6,373 nucleotides of DNA. It comes from Thiotrichales bacterium. GTDB lineage: Bacteria; Pseudomonadota; Gammaproteobacteria; Thiomicrospirales; Thiomicrospiraceae. Each line of letters opens with the position of its first letter. The stretch's first letter is position 1. The stretch is taken from assembly GCA_014763835.1 (NCBI GenBank), contig JACXUQ010000081.1, positions 1 to 6,373 on the forward strand, in the 5' to 3' direction. Shown piece by piece: positions 1 to 6,250 of this stretch. Made by a program: the position numbers and the translations under genes. Under the pieces are notes generated by a model. The model made no database searches. It was not told the origin of the DNA and was given only the letters and a program-made list of their open reading frames with translations.

Positions 1-213
1 ATCCTGATTGACCGTCAGCAGCGTATTACGAATCTCCTTCAGATGCGCCTTCTCTTTCACAACCCCCTGATAACCATCCGTGACGACATTTTTGATGGCG
101 CGCATATTGAGGTAACTGATAGCCACCACCGACACCACCAAAATACCCAATATCAGGGTGGTGGTGATATACCTTTTACGCAGGCTTGGCGGATGACGGG
201 TTGCTGAGGTCAT
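1..213 (-). CDS. Membrane-anchored protein, N-terminal fragment (probable signal-transduction sensor)
   Basis: This gene is cut by the left edge of the window, and only its first 71 codons are visible. The N-terminus is short and basic (RHPPSLRKR, about residues 6-14). One strong hydrophobic segment follows at about residues 16-36 (YITTTLILGILVVSVVAISYL without its last residue is the core). After it comes a polar, helix-prone stretch containing KEKAHLKEIRNTLL. This layout is typical of chemoreceptors, histidine kinases and GGDEF proteins whose first membrane helix leads into a periplasmic four-helix sensor domain, but the output domain is outside the window, so the class stays open. The ATG at 211-213 puts the membrane helix right behind a positive N-terminus. 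It has no good ribosome binding site, and the frame stays open upstream to a stop at 313-315, with GTG codons at 289-291, 253-255 and 241-243 as alternatives. A weak promoter-like pair lies upstream (TTGAAT at 306-311 and TATACA at 281-286, spacer 19). The CHAD gene ends 145 bp upstream. Confidence 0.75.
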   Translation of the reverse strand, partial: MTSATRHPPSLRKRYITTTLILGILVVSVVAISYLNMRAIKNVVTDGYQGVVKEKAHLKEIRNTLLTVNQD

Positions 214-358
214 ATGGAAAGGATGATCCAAAAGATGGTGCACCCAAAAGCGCACACTTTGAAATTGATGGTTAATCCATTGTATAACCACCCTTTCGGA
301 AGGCCATTCAAATTATTTTATGGAAAGACAAGAAATCCCGAGGCCGCGTCCTGCCCTC

Positions 359-1276
359 TCAACGCTGTTTCTTCACCCGAGCCTTCCAGTTCTGATAAAC
401 CTTGTCCGCGTCAGCACGCAACTGCTGCAAATGCGCCTGATTATGTTGAATTAACACCTTCAAAGCGCGTCTTTGGGTTTTGTCACGGGCATCACGGCTG
501 CAAAGATAATCATCCAGCATCGCGCTGTCATTCAGCTGCCCCAGTTGCTCGCCCAACTGGTTCAGCAGCTGTACCAGCTTATGGCGATTGGGACAGGATT
601 TAGAATGCAAAGCCACCAACAGGCGCGATTGATAGAACAGGTGTTTGACCCACTTGCGCCAGAGGTGCGAGGGTTCGAGCCGTTTGGAATCCAACGCCGG
701 ACGGGACAGATTGAGCATGCGTAACAGTGTGTGGCGCAAGCCCTGCCGCACCCCTGAGCTGAACGGTTTCGGCCGCAAGGCTTCACAAAGCCCCTGCCAG
801 GCAGAAAACTCCAAGTGCAGCACCGAAACCACCAAAGGCCAGTGAACCGGCTGAACCACTGTCGCCTCGTTTGAACGGCGCAACTCCGCATAGAACGTCA
901 GCAACCCTTTAACCGGATCGTCATGGTAACTCAACAGCCGTTCCGCCAGCGTTTCCAACAACACCGCCTGATCGCGCTGTCCGGCCAAAGCGTGCGCGGC
1001 AAGACGAATGCGTTGCTTTGAACTCGCAAACAAGGAGGCTTCCGCAACGGGTTCAAGCAAGCGCCAATAAGCGCGTAAGCGTTTAAGCAACACACGCAAT
1101 TCATGAATCGACTCGCCATCGTCACGCCGCGCCGACTGGCTCAAGCGCAATCCCTGGGCAATTTCATCCAATACCGCTTCACAAAAACGCCGGGGAGCGT
1201 TTTCGCTGTGCAAGGGTTTGAGCATTAACAGCGTATAGCTGTCCAACCATTGAGCAGACAAAGGCCATCCTCCCAT
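359..1276 (-). CDS. CHAD-domain protein (probable polyphosphate-binding)
   Basis: The reading frame encodes 305 residues, mostly helical and rich in Lys, Arg and Leu, with no membrane segment or signal peptide, so it is probably cytoplasmic. It shows the two-repeat layout of CHAD domains. The first repeat has IHELRVLLKRLRAYWRLL at about residues 58-75 and GQRDQAVLLETL at about 99-110. The second has HLWRKWVKHLFYQSRLL at 204-220 and LGQLNDSAMLDDYL at about 245-258. CHAD domains are helical bundles whose conserved His, Arg and Lys side chains form a basic surface; studied members bind polyphosphate granules. That role here is inferred from the family. There is no CYTH triphosphatase domain, which is often fused or adjacent in relatives. 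The first ATG (1274-1276) lacks a ribosome binding site. A TTG at 1259-1261 (residue 6) has a perfect GGAGG at 1269-1273, seven bases upstream, and is probably the true start, giving 300 residues. The gene ends with TGA at 359-361. Confidence 0.85.
   Translation of the reverse strand: MGGWPLSAQWLDSYTLLMLKPLHSENAPRRFCEAVLDEIAQGLRLSQSARRDDGESIHELRVLLKRLRAYWRLLEPVAEASLFASSKQRIRLAAHALAGQRDQAVLLETLAERLLSYHDDPVKGLLTFYAELRRSNEATVVQPVHWPLVVSVLHLEFSAWQGLCEALRPKPFSSGVRQGLRHTLLRMLNLSRPALDSKRLEPSHLWRKWVKHLFYQSRLLVALHSKSCPNRHKLVQLLNQLGEQLGQLNDSAMLDDYLCSRDARDKTQRRALKVLIQHNQAHLQQLRADADKVYQNWKARVKKQR
1269..1273 (-). promoter_or_regulatory. Ribosome binding site GGAGG favouring a TTG start for the CHAD gene
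   Basis: On the minus strand a perfect GGAGG sits inside the first codons after the ATG at 1274-1276. It lies seven bases before an in-frame TTG at 1259-1261. The spacing is ideal for that TTG and useless for the ATG. An ATG directly after the GGAGG (1266-1268) is in another frame and too close to be served by it. Confidence 0.6.
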
Positions 1277-1317
1277 GCAACCGTCAATGGATTAATGCTA
1301 ACGAAAAGAACAGCTTA

Positions 1318-1335
1318 ATGAAATGACAATTTCAT
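1318..1335. repeat. Perfect 7-bp palindrome with 4-base centre upstream of the CHAD gene
   Basis: ATGAAAT (1318-1324), GACA, ATTTCAT (1329-1335) form a perfect inverted repeat. After one mismatch on each side two more base pairs match (TT at 1315-1316 with AA at 1337-1338). It sits about 42 bp before the CHAD ATG and contains a minus-strand TTGTCA, close to a -35 hexamer, but I see no well-spaced -10 for it. It could be an operator for a dimeric regulator or a weak AT-rich hairpin. The sequence shows only the symmetry; the role is inferred. Confidence 0.35.
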
Positions 1336-1358
1336 GAAAACGCAAAAATGGCGTCACA

Positions 1359-1376
1359 AAAAACTCAACAGGCCGG
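1359..1376 (-). repeat. 18-bp word shared with the region behind mnmE, copy A
   Basis: The plus-strand word AAAAACTCAACAGGCCGG recurs exactly at 6225-6242. Here it starts 26 bp after the yigZ stop codon and, read on the minus strand, ends in a run of six T. Unlike the mnmE copy it is not followed by a complementary arm; the following bases read GTGACGCC in place of CAGCAGGC, so only a weak, bulged hairpin can form. It may be a decayed terminator or half of a dispersed repeat element. It marks the end of the yigZ transcription unit only tentatively. Confidence 0.5.
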
Positions 1377-1402
1377 ATCAAAGGGGAGGTTAAAGAGGTT
1401 GC

Positions 1403-1999
1403 CTAAAGCGGTTTGAATTCACATTGATTGGCCTGCAAAGCCGCCATGAACTCCGCCAATGCCACTTCAGGCAACGCAATCTGCATCACCACCTTCTGGG
1501 CGTAATCGACCTGACCGACCTCGCCCTGCGCCAGGCTGACCCAATGGCGCACGCTCTGCTCGCGGGCAAAATCGCAGGTCACCTGCAATTGACACATCGG
1601 CACCTGCTGCTCGACTGGTAGGACTTCCATCACCGCCTGCGCCGCCTGGCCGTAAGCGCGGGTCAAACCGCCCGCCCCCAGTTTAATGCCGCCGAAATAA
1701 CGCACGACAATAATCATCACATCGCCCACACCCTTGTGTTGCAACACATTCAGAATCGGCTTGCCGGCGGTGCCGGAAGGCTCGCCGTCATCGCCCATGC
1801 CGGCGTTGCTGGCACAATGCGGGTTGCCGATCAGATAGGCCCAGCAGTGATGGCGCGCATCCGGATATTCGGCCTTGATCTCCTCCAGCCACGCCATGCC
1901 GGTTTCACGTGAAGCAATGTGCCGGGCGTAGGCGATAAAGCGGCTCTTTTTGATCTCGATTTCCGCCCGCGCCTGTTCCGCAGGAACGGGGTAACTCAT
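1403..1999 (-). CDS. yigZ: YigZ/IMPACT-family protein (UPF0029 domain plus DUF1949)
   Basis: This encodes 198 residues, close to the usual length of bacterial YigZ proteins (about 200). The N-terminal UPF0029 domain carries DDGEPSGTAGKPIL at about residues 70-83 and the family signature VVRYFGGIKLGAGGL at about 98-112. The C-terminal part, about residues 137-195, fits the ferredoxin-like DUF1949 domain. Eukaryotic IMPACT relatives regulate the translation kinase GCN2, but bacterial members have no firmly settled biochemical role; a regulatory or nucleic-acid-linked role has been suggested from structure. No signal peptide or membrane helix is visible, so it should be cytoplasmic. The ATG at 1997-1999 lies 7 bp after the RND permease stop. 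A purine-rich GAGGG (2004-2008) overlaps that stop, with a rather short 4-base spacer, so its translation is probably coupled to the permease. In many genomes yigZ sits in unrelated contexts, so co-location with an efflux pump may only reflect shared transcription. Family assignment is secure; function is not. Confidence 0.93.
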   Translation of the reverse strand: MSYPVPAEQARAEIEIKKSRFIAYARHIASRETGMAWLEEIKAEYPDARHHCWAYLIGNPHCASNAGMGDDGEPSGTAGKPILNVLQHKGVGDVMIIVVRYFGGIKLGAGGLTRAYGQAAQAVMEVLPVEQQVPMCQLQVTCDFAREQSVRHWVSLAQGEVGQVDYAQKVVMQIALPEVALAEFMAALQANQCEFKPL

Positions 2000-2006
2000 A
2001 GGTCCC

Positions 2007-5000
2007 TCATGTCAGCTTCACCCTGAACCAAACGGCATAGAGCGCGGGCAGGAACAACAATGTCAACAGCGTACCGATGCCGATCCCGCCAATCAACACA
2101 TAGGCCATCGGCCCCCAGAAAGTCGAGGTGGTCAACGGAATGAACGCCAGCATCGCCGCCAAAGCGGTCAACACCACCGGACGGGCGCGGCGCACCGTGG
2201 CATCCACCAGGGCCTCACCCAGCGCCATGCCCTGGCGGCGGTTGTCGTTGATCTGCCCAGTCAGAATCAACGTATTACGCATCAGAATCCCGGCCAGGCC
2301 GATCAACCCCAGATTGGCCACAAACCCGAATGGCTGCTGGAACACCACCAACGCGAATACCGCGCCGATCAAACCCAGCGGTGCGGTGATCAATACCATA
2401 AACAGCGTGCTGAAGGATTTCACCAACAACATCAGCAACAGCGTCATCACCAGCAGCATCAGCGGCATCATCGCCTGAATGGAGCCTTCCGCCACTGACG
2501 ACTCCTCCACCGAACCGCCGACATCAATGCGGTAACCAAGTGGCAGACTCGCCAGCAAAGGCTGCATTTTCTCCAGCAGTTTCTGCGTCGCCACCGGCGG
2601 CTGCACACCCGGTACCACCTCGCTGTTTACCGCCAGATACAACTCGCGGTTGCGGCGCTCCAGCAGCACATCTTCATACACCACTTTCGGCTGCGCCAGT
2701 TGCACTAACGGCACCGCCTGTCCATCCGGCAGACGGATCAGCAAATCGTTCAACTGACTAATCTCCAGACGATTATGTTCGGCGGCGCGCAACACCACAT
2801 TCACGGTACGAATCCGCTCTTTGAACTGTGCCACAGTCACGCCCTGCAACTGCTGTTCCACCTGCTGCAATACCGCCTGCGGCGTCATGCCCAACTGCGC
2901 AAGTCGCGTACGGTCGATATTCAAATCAACACTCGGTGCGCGCACGCCCCATTCGAGGTGCGGGTCGATGGTGTAGGGCTCGGCCGCCATCAGCATACGC
3001 AGTTCGTTGGCGATCTTGCGCAACTCGTTAGCATCCGGCCCAACCACACGGAACGTCACCGGCCAGGGCACCGGCGGACCGAACAACAAAGGATGCACGC
3101 GTACACGCGCCTCGGGAAACAGGCCTTCAGCAATCTTGGCTTGCAACTTGGCCTGCAAAGACTCACGTGCGTCCTTGTCGTGAGTGATCACAATGATCTT
3201 GGCAAACGCTGGATTCGGCAGTTCCGGATTCAACGCCAGAAAGAAACGCGGCGCCCCCTGGCCGATATAACTCGACAGCGATTTGACCTCATCATACTGG
3301 TTAATCAATTTTTCGACACGTTGAGCCACCTTATCGGTCACTTCAAACGCCGACCCTTCCGGCAGATAGACATCCACCATCAACTCCGGGCGGTCCGAGC
3401 TCGGGAAAAACTGCTTTTCCACCACATTCTTCATACTCATCACCGCCACCACAAACAGCAGCACCGTGACACCCACCACTATTTTCTTGTGCTGCACACA
3501 GAAACGAATCACGGCACGCAGGCGTTGGTAAATCGGCGTCTGGTACAGGCTCCGGCCATCGCCGTGTCCTTGGACTTTGCTGGACAACAACTTGACCCCC
3601 AAATAGGGCGTGAAATAGACCGCCACAATCCACGAGGCGATCAGCGTAATGCCCAAGACCCAGAAAATCCCGCCGGCATAATCGCCCACGCGCGACTGCG
3701 CCAGACCGATCGGCAAAAAGCCCACCACCGTCACTAGCGTGCCCACCAGCATCGGCGCGGCGGTGACCGTCCACGCATAGGCGGCGGACTGGGCTTTTTC
3801 CATACCCTCGGCCATTTTCACCAGCATCATTTCGATGGAGATAATCGCATCGTCCACCAGCAGTCCCAACGAAATAATCAAGGCGCCCAGCGTGATGCGG
3901 TCAAAATTCAGCCCTTCGAGGTACATAAACAGAAAGGTCATCGCCAAGGTCAGCGGCACCGCCAAAGAAACAATCAGACCGGCGCGGATGCCGAGCGCAA
4001 TCAGTGACACCACCAAGACCACCAGCAACGCGGTGACAAACTTCAACTGGAACGTGCTGACCGCCCTATGAATCGCCTCCGCCTGATTGGTCACCTTGTC
4101 GAGCTTCACCCCCAACGGCAGTTGCTGGCGGTAGGCCTGTTCAAATTCATCCAGATTGCTTTCCAGCTTCAGACCATCCACCCCGGCCGCCATGACGACG
4201 CCCAACAGCAACGCCGGCTCACCACGATCGCGGATAAGATAGGTTGGGGGATCGGTAAAGCCGCGGCTGACCGTGGCAAACTCCCCCAATGCGACGGTTT
4301 TGCCGTTAATCGCCAACGGCAACCGGGCAATCTCCTCAACGGTTGGCGTTGCCTGACTGGCATTGCGCACATACAGACGCGGCCCGGCGGTCTCGACAAA
4401 ACCGCCGGAAGTCAGATTAAGCTGTGCCTGTATCGCCTGCTGCACGGTCTGAAAGCTAAAGCCGCTCTGCGCCAGACGATTCATATCCAAATCCACAAAA
4501 ATCTGCGGCGCCTGTTCGCCCAGCAGATTGACCTTTTTGACCCCTTTGACGCGGTGCAAGGCAATCTGCATACGGTCGGCTTCGCGCACCAGTTTTTCCT
4601 GCGGCCAATCCGGGGCGGTCAGACTGTAAAGGGTGAAATAGACATCTTCGAAATCGTCGTTAAAGAAAGGCCCCTGCACGCCCTTCGGCAGGCTTTGCGC
4701 CTCGTCGGTGAGACGCTTGCGCACCTGATAGTAAAGTTCTTGCGACAGGCCGCTCGGTGTGTTCTGCTGAAAAGAGACCAGCAGATCGGTACGCCCCGGA
4801 CGCGATTTGGTTTCCACCCGGTCGAAATGGGCGATCTCCTCCAGGCGTTTTTCCAGCGGATCGGCCACCTGATCCTGCATCTGCTGCGCGGTCGCGCCCG
4901 GCCAGGTCGCAGAAACCACCATGGTATTGAGTTCAAAGCTCGGGTCTTCGGCACGGCCCATATGCAAAAACGCATAGATGCCGGCCACCGCCACCACCAG

Positions 5001-5063
5001 AATGAAATAGAGCGTCAAAGCGGGCTGCTTGACGGCATAGGCGGAAACATTAAAACGGTTCAT
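2007..5063 (-). CDS. RND-family efflux permease (AcrB/HAE1-like), inner membrane
   Basis: This encodes 1018 residues, the normal length for a multidrug-type RND pump, and is intact. These trimeric proteins export substrates from periplasm or membrane in exchange for protons, working with an adaptor and an outer-membrane channel. The two-fold repeat is clear: a first helix at about residues 14-33, a periplasmic loop to about 335, a helix block at 340-490, another helix at about 528-545, a second periplasmic loop, and a final block at about 865-1015. The transmembrane helix 4 motif SLGLLVDDAIISIEMM (398-413) holds the paired Asp of the proton relay at 404-405. Where AcrB has its relay Lys (K940) this protein has Arg929 in GILMRNTLILTGQIND, a variant I recall from other RND pumps. 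The ATG (5061-5063) overlaps the adaptor stop as ATGA, with AGGGA nine bases upstream, so the two are translationally coupled. The substrate cannot be read from the sequence: drugs, solvents, bile-like compounds or fatty acids are all possible, and the metal-pump (CusA-type) class seems unlikely from the overall motifs. Confidence 0.95.
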   Translation of the reverse strand: MNRFNVSAYAVKQPALTLYFILVVAVAGIYAFLHMGRAEDPSFELNTMVVSATWPGATAQQMQDQVADPLEKRLEEIAHFDRVETKSRPGRTDLLVSFQQNTPSGLSQELYYQVRKRLTDEAQSLPKGVQGPFFNDDFEDVYFTLYSLTAPDWPQEKLVREADRMQIALHRVKGVKKVNLLGEQAPQIFVDLDMNRLAQSGFSFQTVQQAIQAQLNLTSGGFVETAGPRLYVRNASQATPTVEEIARLPLAINGKTVALGEFATVSRGFTDPPTYLIRDRGEPALLLGVVMAAGVDGLKLESNLDEFEQAYRQQLPLGVKLDKVTNQAEAIHRAVSTFQLKFVTALLVVLVVSLIALGIRAGLIVSLAVPLTLAMTFLFMYLEGLNFDRITLGALIISLGLLVDDAIISIEMMLVKMAEGMEKAQSAAYAWTVTAAPMLVGTLVTVVGFLPIGLAQSRVGDYAGGIFWVLGITLIASWIVAVYFTPYLGVKLLSSKVQGHGDGRSLYQTPIYQRLRAVIRFCVQHKKIVVGVTVLLFVVAVMSMKNVVEKQFFPSSDRPELMVDVYLPEGSAFEVTDKVAQRVEKLINQYDEVKSLSSYIGQGAPRFFLALNPELPNPAFAKIIVITHDKDARESLQAKLQAKIAEGLFPEARVRVHPLLFGPPVPWPVTFRVVGPDANELRKIANELRMLMAAEPYTIDPHLEWGVRAPSVDLNIDRTRLAQLGMTPQAVLQQVEQQLQGVTVAQFKERIRTVNVVLRAAEHNRLEISQLNDLLIRLPDGQAVPLVQLAQPKVVYEDVLLERRNRELYLAVNSEVVPGVQPPVATQKLLEKMQPLLASLPLGYRIDVGGSVEESSVAEGSIQAMMPLMLLVMTLLLMLLVKSFSTLFMVLITAPLGLIGAVFALVVFQQPFGFVANLGLIGLAGILMRNTLILTGQINDNRRQGMALGEALVDATVRRARPVVLTALAAMLAFIPLTTSTFWGPMAYVLIGGIGIGTLLTLLFLPALYAVWFRVKLT

Positions 5064-6115
5064 TCGGCCGATTCCCTGACTGTCTGGCCTTCATTGAGCT
5101 GATGCACGCCAAGGGAGACAATGCGCTCCACGCCGCTGAAATCACCTTCCACCCACGCCCAACGGTTAGCAAGCTGCTTAACCTTGACCGGCACACGCTG
5201 CACTTTGCCGTCTTTAACCTGCCAAATAGAGACAAAATCGCCCTGCTCATACAGCGCCGTGCTCGGCACGCGCACCGCCGTCTGCGCTTCGGCGAACTGC
5301 AGGGTCACGCTGCTGCCCAACGCCACCGCATTTACGACCTCGGTTTCCGGCAGACTGAAGCGTGCCTGCCAGGTACGGCTGGCAACATCGGCCTGCGGCA
5401 TCAGGCTGCGTAAAGTCACGGCAAGAGGCTGCTCACCGACAACGGCGGTTGCCTGCTTCGGCAAATCGGCCACACGGCTCTCCGGTATCTGCACCTGCAC
5501 TTCACGACTTCCTTGCTGCACCAGCACCGCTACTGACTGACCGGCGGCAATCACTTCACCTGCTTCGACATTGACGTTATCCAGCTTGCCGTCGGCCGGC
5601 GCTTGCAAACGGGTATAGGCCAACTGATTCTGCGCTTCCTGCACCGCCACTTCGGCGGCTTTAAGTTGTGCCTGCAACACCTTGAGCTGATTGAACGCCT
5701 GGTCAACTGCCTGCTGCGACGTCAAATTGCGCGGCAGCAGCGCCTTAAGACGTTTCCATTCGGCATCGCTATTGCGCACTTGCGCTGCCAGTGCCGTTAC
5801 ATTCTCTTCGGCACGCTGCACCGCCAATACAAAATCGCTGTCGTCCAAACGCAGCAGCAGCTGCCCTGGCGTCACCTTATCGCCTTCGCTGATCAAACGC
5901 TCAGTGACCTTGCCGCCGACGCGGAATGCCAGATTGGTCACATAACTCGCCTCAATCGTGCCCGTCAACGACCACCCCGGTTGATCACCCTGAACCAGTT
6001 TGACCGTTTTAACCACCGGCACCATCTGCTGCGAAACCGATTCGTCGCCCTTCTGGCATGCCGACACGGACACGGCAGCGATTACCCATAAAATCAAACG
6101 AAAACGTAAGTGCAT
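5060..6115 (-). CDS. Periplasmic adaptor (membrane fusion protein) lipoprotein of the RND pump
   Basis: This encodes 351 residues of the HlyD/AcrA adaptor family, which joins an RND permease to an outer-membrane channel. A lipoprotein signal peptide ends in the lipobox VSAC with Cys20 as the predicted lipidated residue; residue 21 is Gln rather than the Asp seen in AcrA. The two halves of the lipoyl-like domain lie at about 61-92 (FRVGGKVTERLISEGDKV) and 165-200 (TRLQAPADGKLDNVNVEAGE). Between them, at about 93-163, is an Ala, Gln and Glu rich coiled-coil hairpin. The beta-barrel spans about 205-278 and the membrane-proximal domain about 280-350, starting VRVPSTALYEQGD. The start ATG (6113-6115) has AAGGA seven bases upstream (6123-6127). 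The stop TGA at 5060-5062 overlaps the permease ATG. No outer-membrane channel gene lies in the window, so a channel encoded elsewhere is probably shared. The family call is firm; the substrate is unknown. Confidence 0.95.
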   Translation of the reverse strand: MHLRFRLILWVIAAVSVSACQKGDESVSQQMVPVVKTVKLVQGDQPGWSLTGTIEASYVTNLAFRVGGKVTERLISEGDKVTPGQLLLRLDDSDFVLAVQRAEENVTALAAQVRNSDAEWKRLKALLPRNLTSQQAVDQAFNQLKVLQAQLKAAEVAVQEAQNQLAYTRLQAPADGKLDNVNVEAGEVIAAGQSVAVLVQQGSREVQVQIPESRVADLPKQATAVVGEQPLAVTLRSLMPQADVASRTWQARFSLPETEVVNAVALGSSVTLQFAEAQTAVRVPSTALYEQGDFVSIWQVKDGKVQRVPVKVKQLANRWAWVEGDFSGVERIVSLGVHQLNEGQTVRESAE

Positions 6116-6140
6116 TCCCTGTTCCTTTTTAACTTGGAAA

Positions 6141-6193
6141 CCGTAATGACAAAAGATAACTACGGCTACACATCAAGCAAAAGATTGTAGCCG
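6141..6193 (-). promoter_or_regulatory. Interlocking inverted repeats in the efflux operon leader (candidate operator or leader structure)
   Basis: A perfect 8-bp inverted repeat, CGGCTACA (6163-6170) and TGTAGCCG (6186-6193), has a 15-base spacer. A second, shorter one, CCGTA (6141-6145) and TACGG (6161-6165), also has a 15-base spacer and shares bases with the first. The octamer CAAAAGAT occurs in both spacers, at 6150-6157 and 6178-6185, 28 bp apart. A minus-strand TACAAT resembling a -10 box lies at 6184-6189, overlapping the larger repeat, though no convincing -35 is placed for it. Half-sites about 23 bp apart centre to centre would suit a dimeric repressor bound on one DNA face. In RNA the two stems would exclude each other. 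The symmetry is seen directly; the regulatory role is inferred, and no regulator gene is in the window. Confidence 0.4.
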
Positions 6194-6216
6194 ATTCAAC
6201 CTGAAAAGCGAAATAT

Positions 6217-6239
6217 GCCTGCTGAAAAACTCAACAGGC
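6217..6239 (-). terminator. Hairpin after mnmE, possible transcription terminator
   Basis: Read on the minus strand, GCCTGTTGA, loop GTTTT, TCAGCAGGC forms a 9-bp stem with a single U-G wobble, beginning 11 bp after the mnmE stop. The bases that follow (ATATTTCGCTTTTC) are T-rich but broken, so it is not a classic terminator. Read in the plus direction the wobble becomes a C-A mismatch, which favours a role in the minus-strand transcript. It would separate mnmE from the efflux operon. The alternative is a dispersed palindromic repeat unit, since its 5' half recurs behind yigZ. Confidence 0.5.
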
Positions 6240-6242
6240 CGG
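6225..6242 (-). repeat. 18-bp word shared with the region behind yigZ, copy B
   Basis: This is the second exact copy of AAAAACTCAACAGGCCGG (plus strand), in the same orientation as the copy at 1359-1376. It starts 8 bp after the mnmE stop codon and forms the 5' arm and loop of the hairpin at 6217-6239. Confidence 0.6.
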
Positions 6243-6250
6243 GTAGCGGT

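Noticed and set aside
289..300. Short CCTTTCGGAAGG symmetry in the gap after the CHAD gene, considered as a terminator
   Set aside because: The stem is only four base pairs and no T-run follows it on either strand.
214..603. Plus-strand open frame starting in the gap beside the sensor gene
   Set aside because: Most of it is antisense to the CHAD gene, its composition is random-looking and no ribosome binding site precedes it.
2775..3737. Plus-strand open frame of 320 codons opposite the RND permease
   Set aside because: It lies entirely antisense to a well-supported RND gene, is unusually rich in His, Arg and Gln, and has no domain I recognise; it is a shadow of the codon usage of the real gene.
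3343..3774. Minus-strand frame overlapping the permease in another register
   Set aside because: It is an out-of-frame reading of the permease gene, which is intact through this region, so it is not evidence of a frameshift.
4068..5102. Plus-strand open frame of 344 codons opposite the permease N-terminal half
   Set aside because: It is antisense to the permease and runs into the adaptor gene, has biased His, Arg and Gln content and no recognisable motif.
5603..6091. Plus-strand open frame of 162 codons opposite the adaptor gene
   Set aside because: It is antisense to a clear adaptor with lipobox, lipoyl halves and coiled coil; no features of its own.
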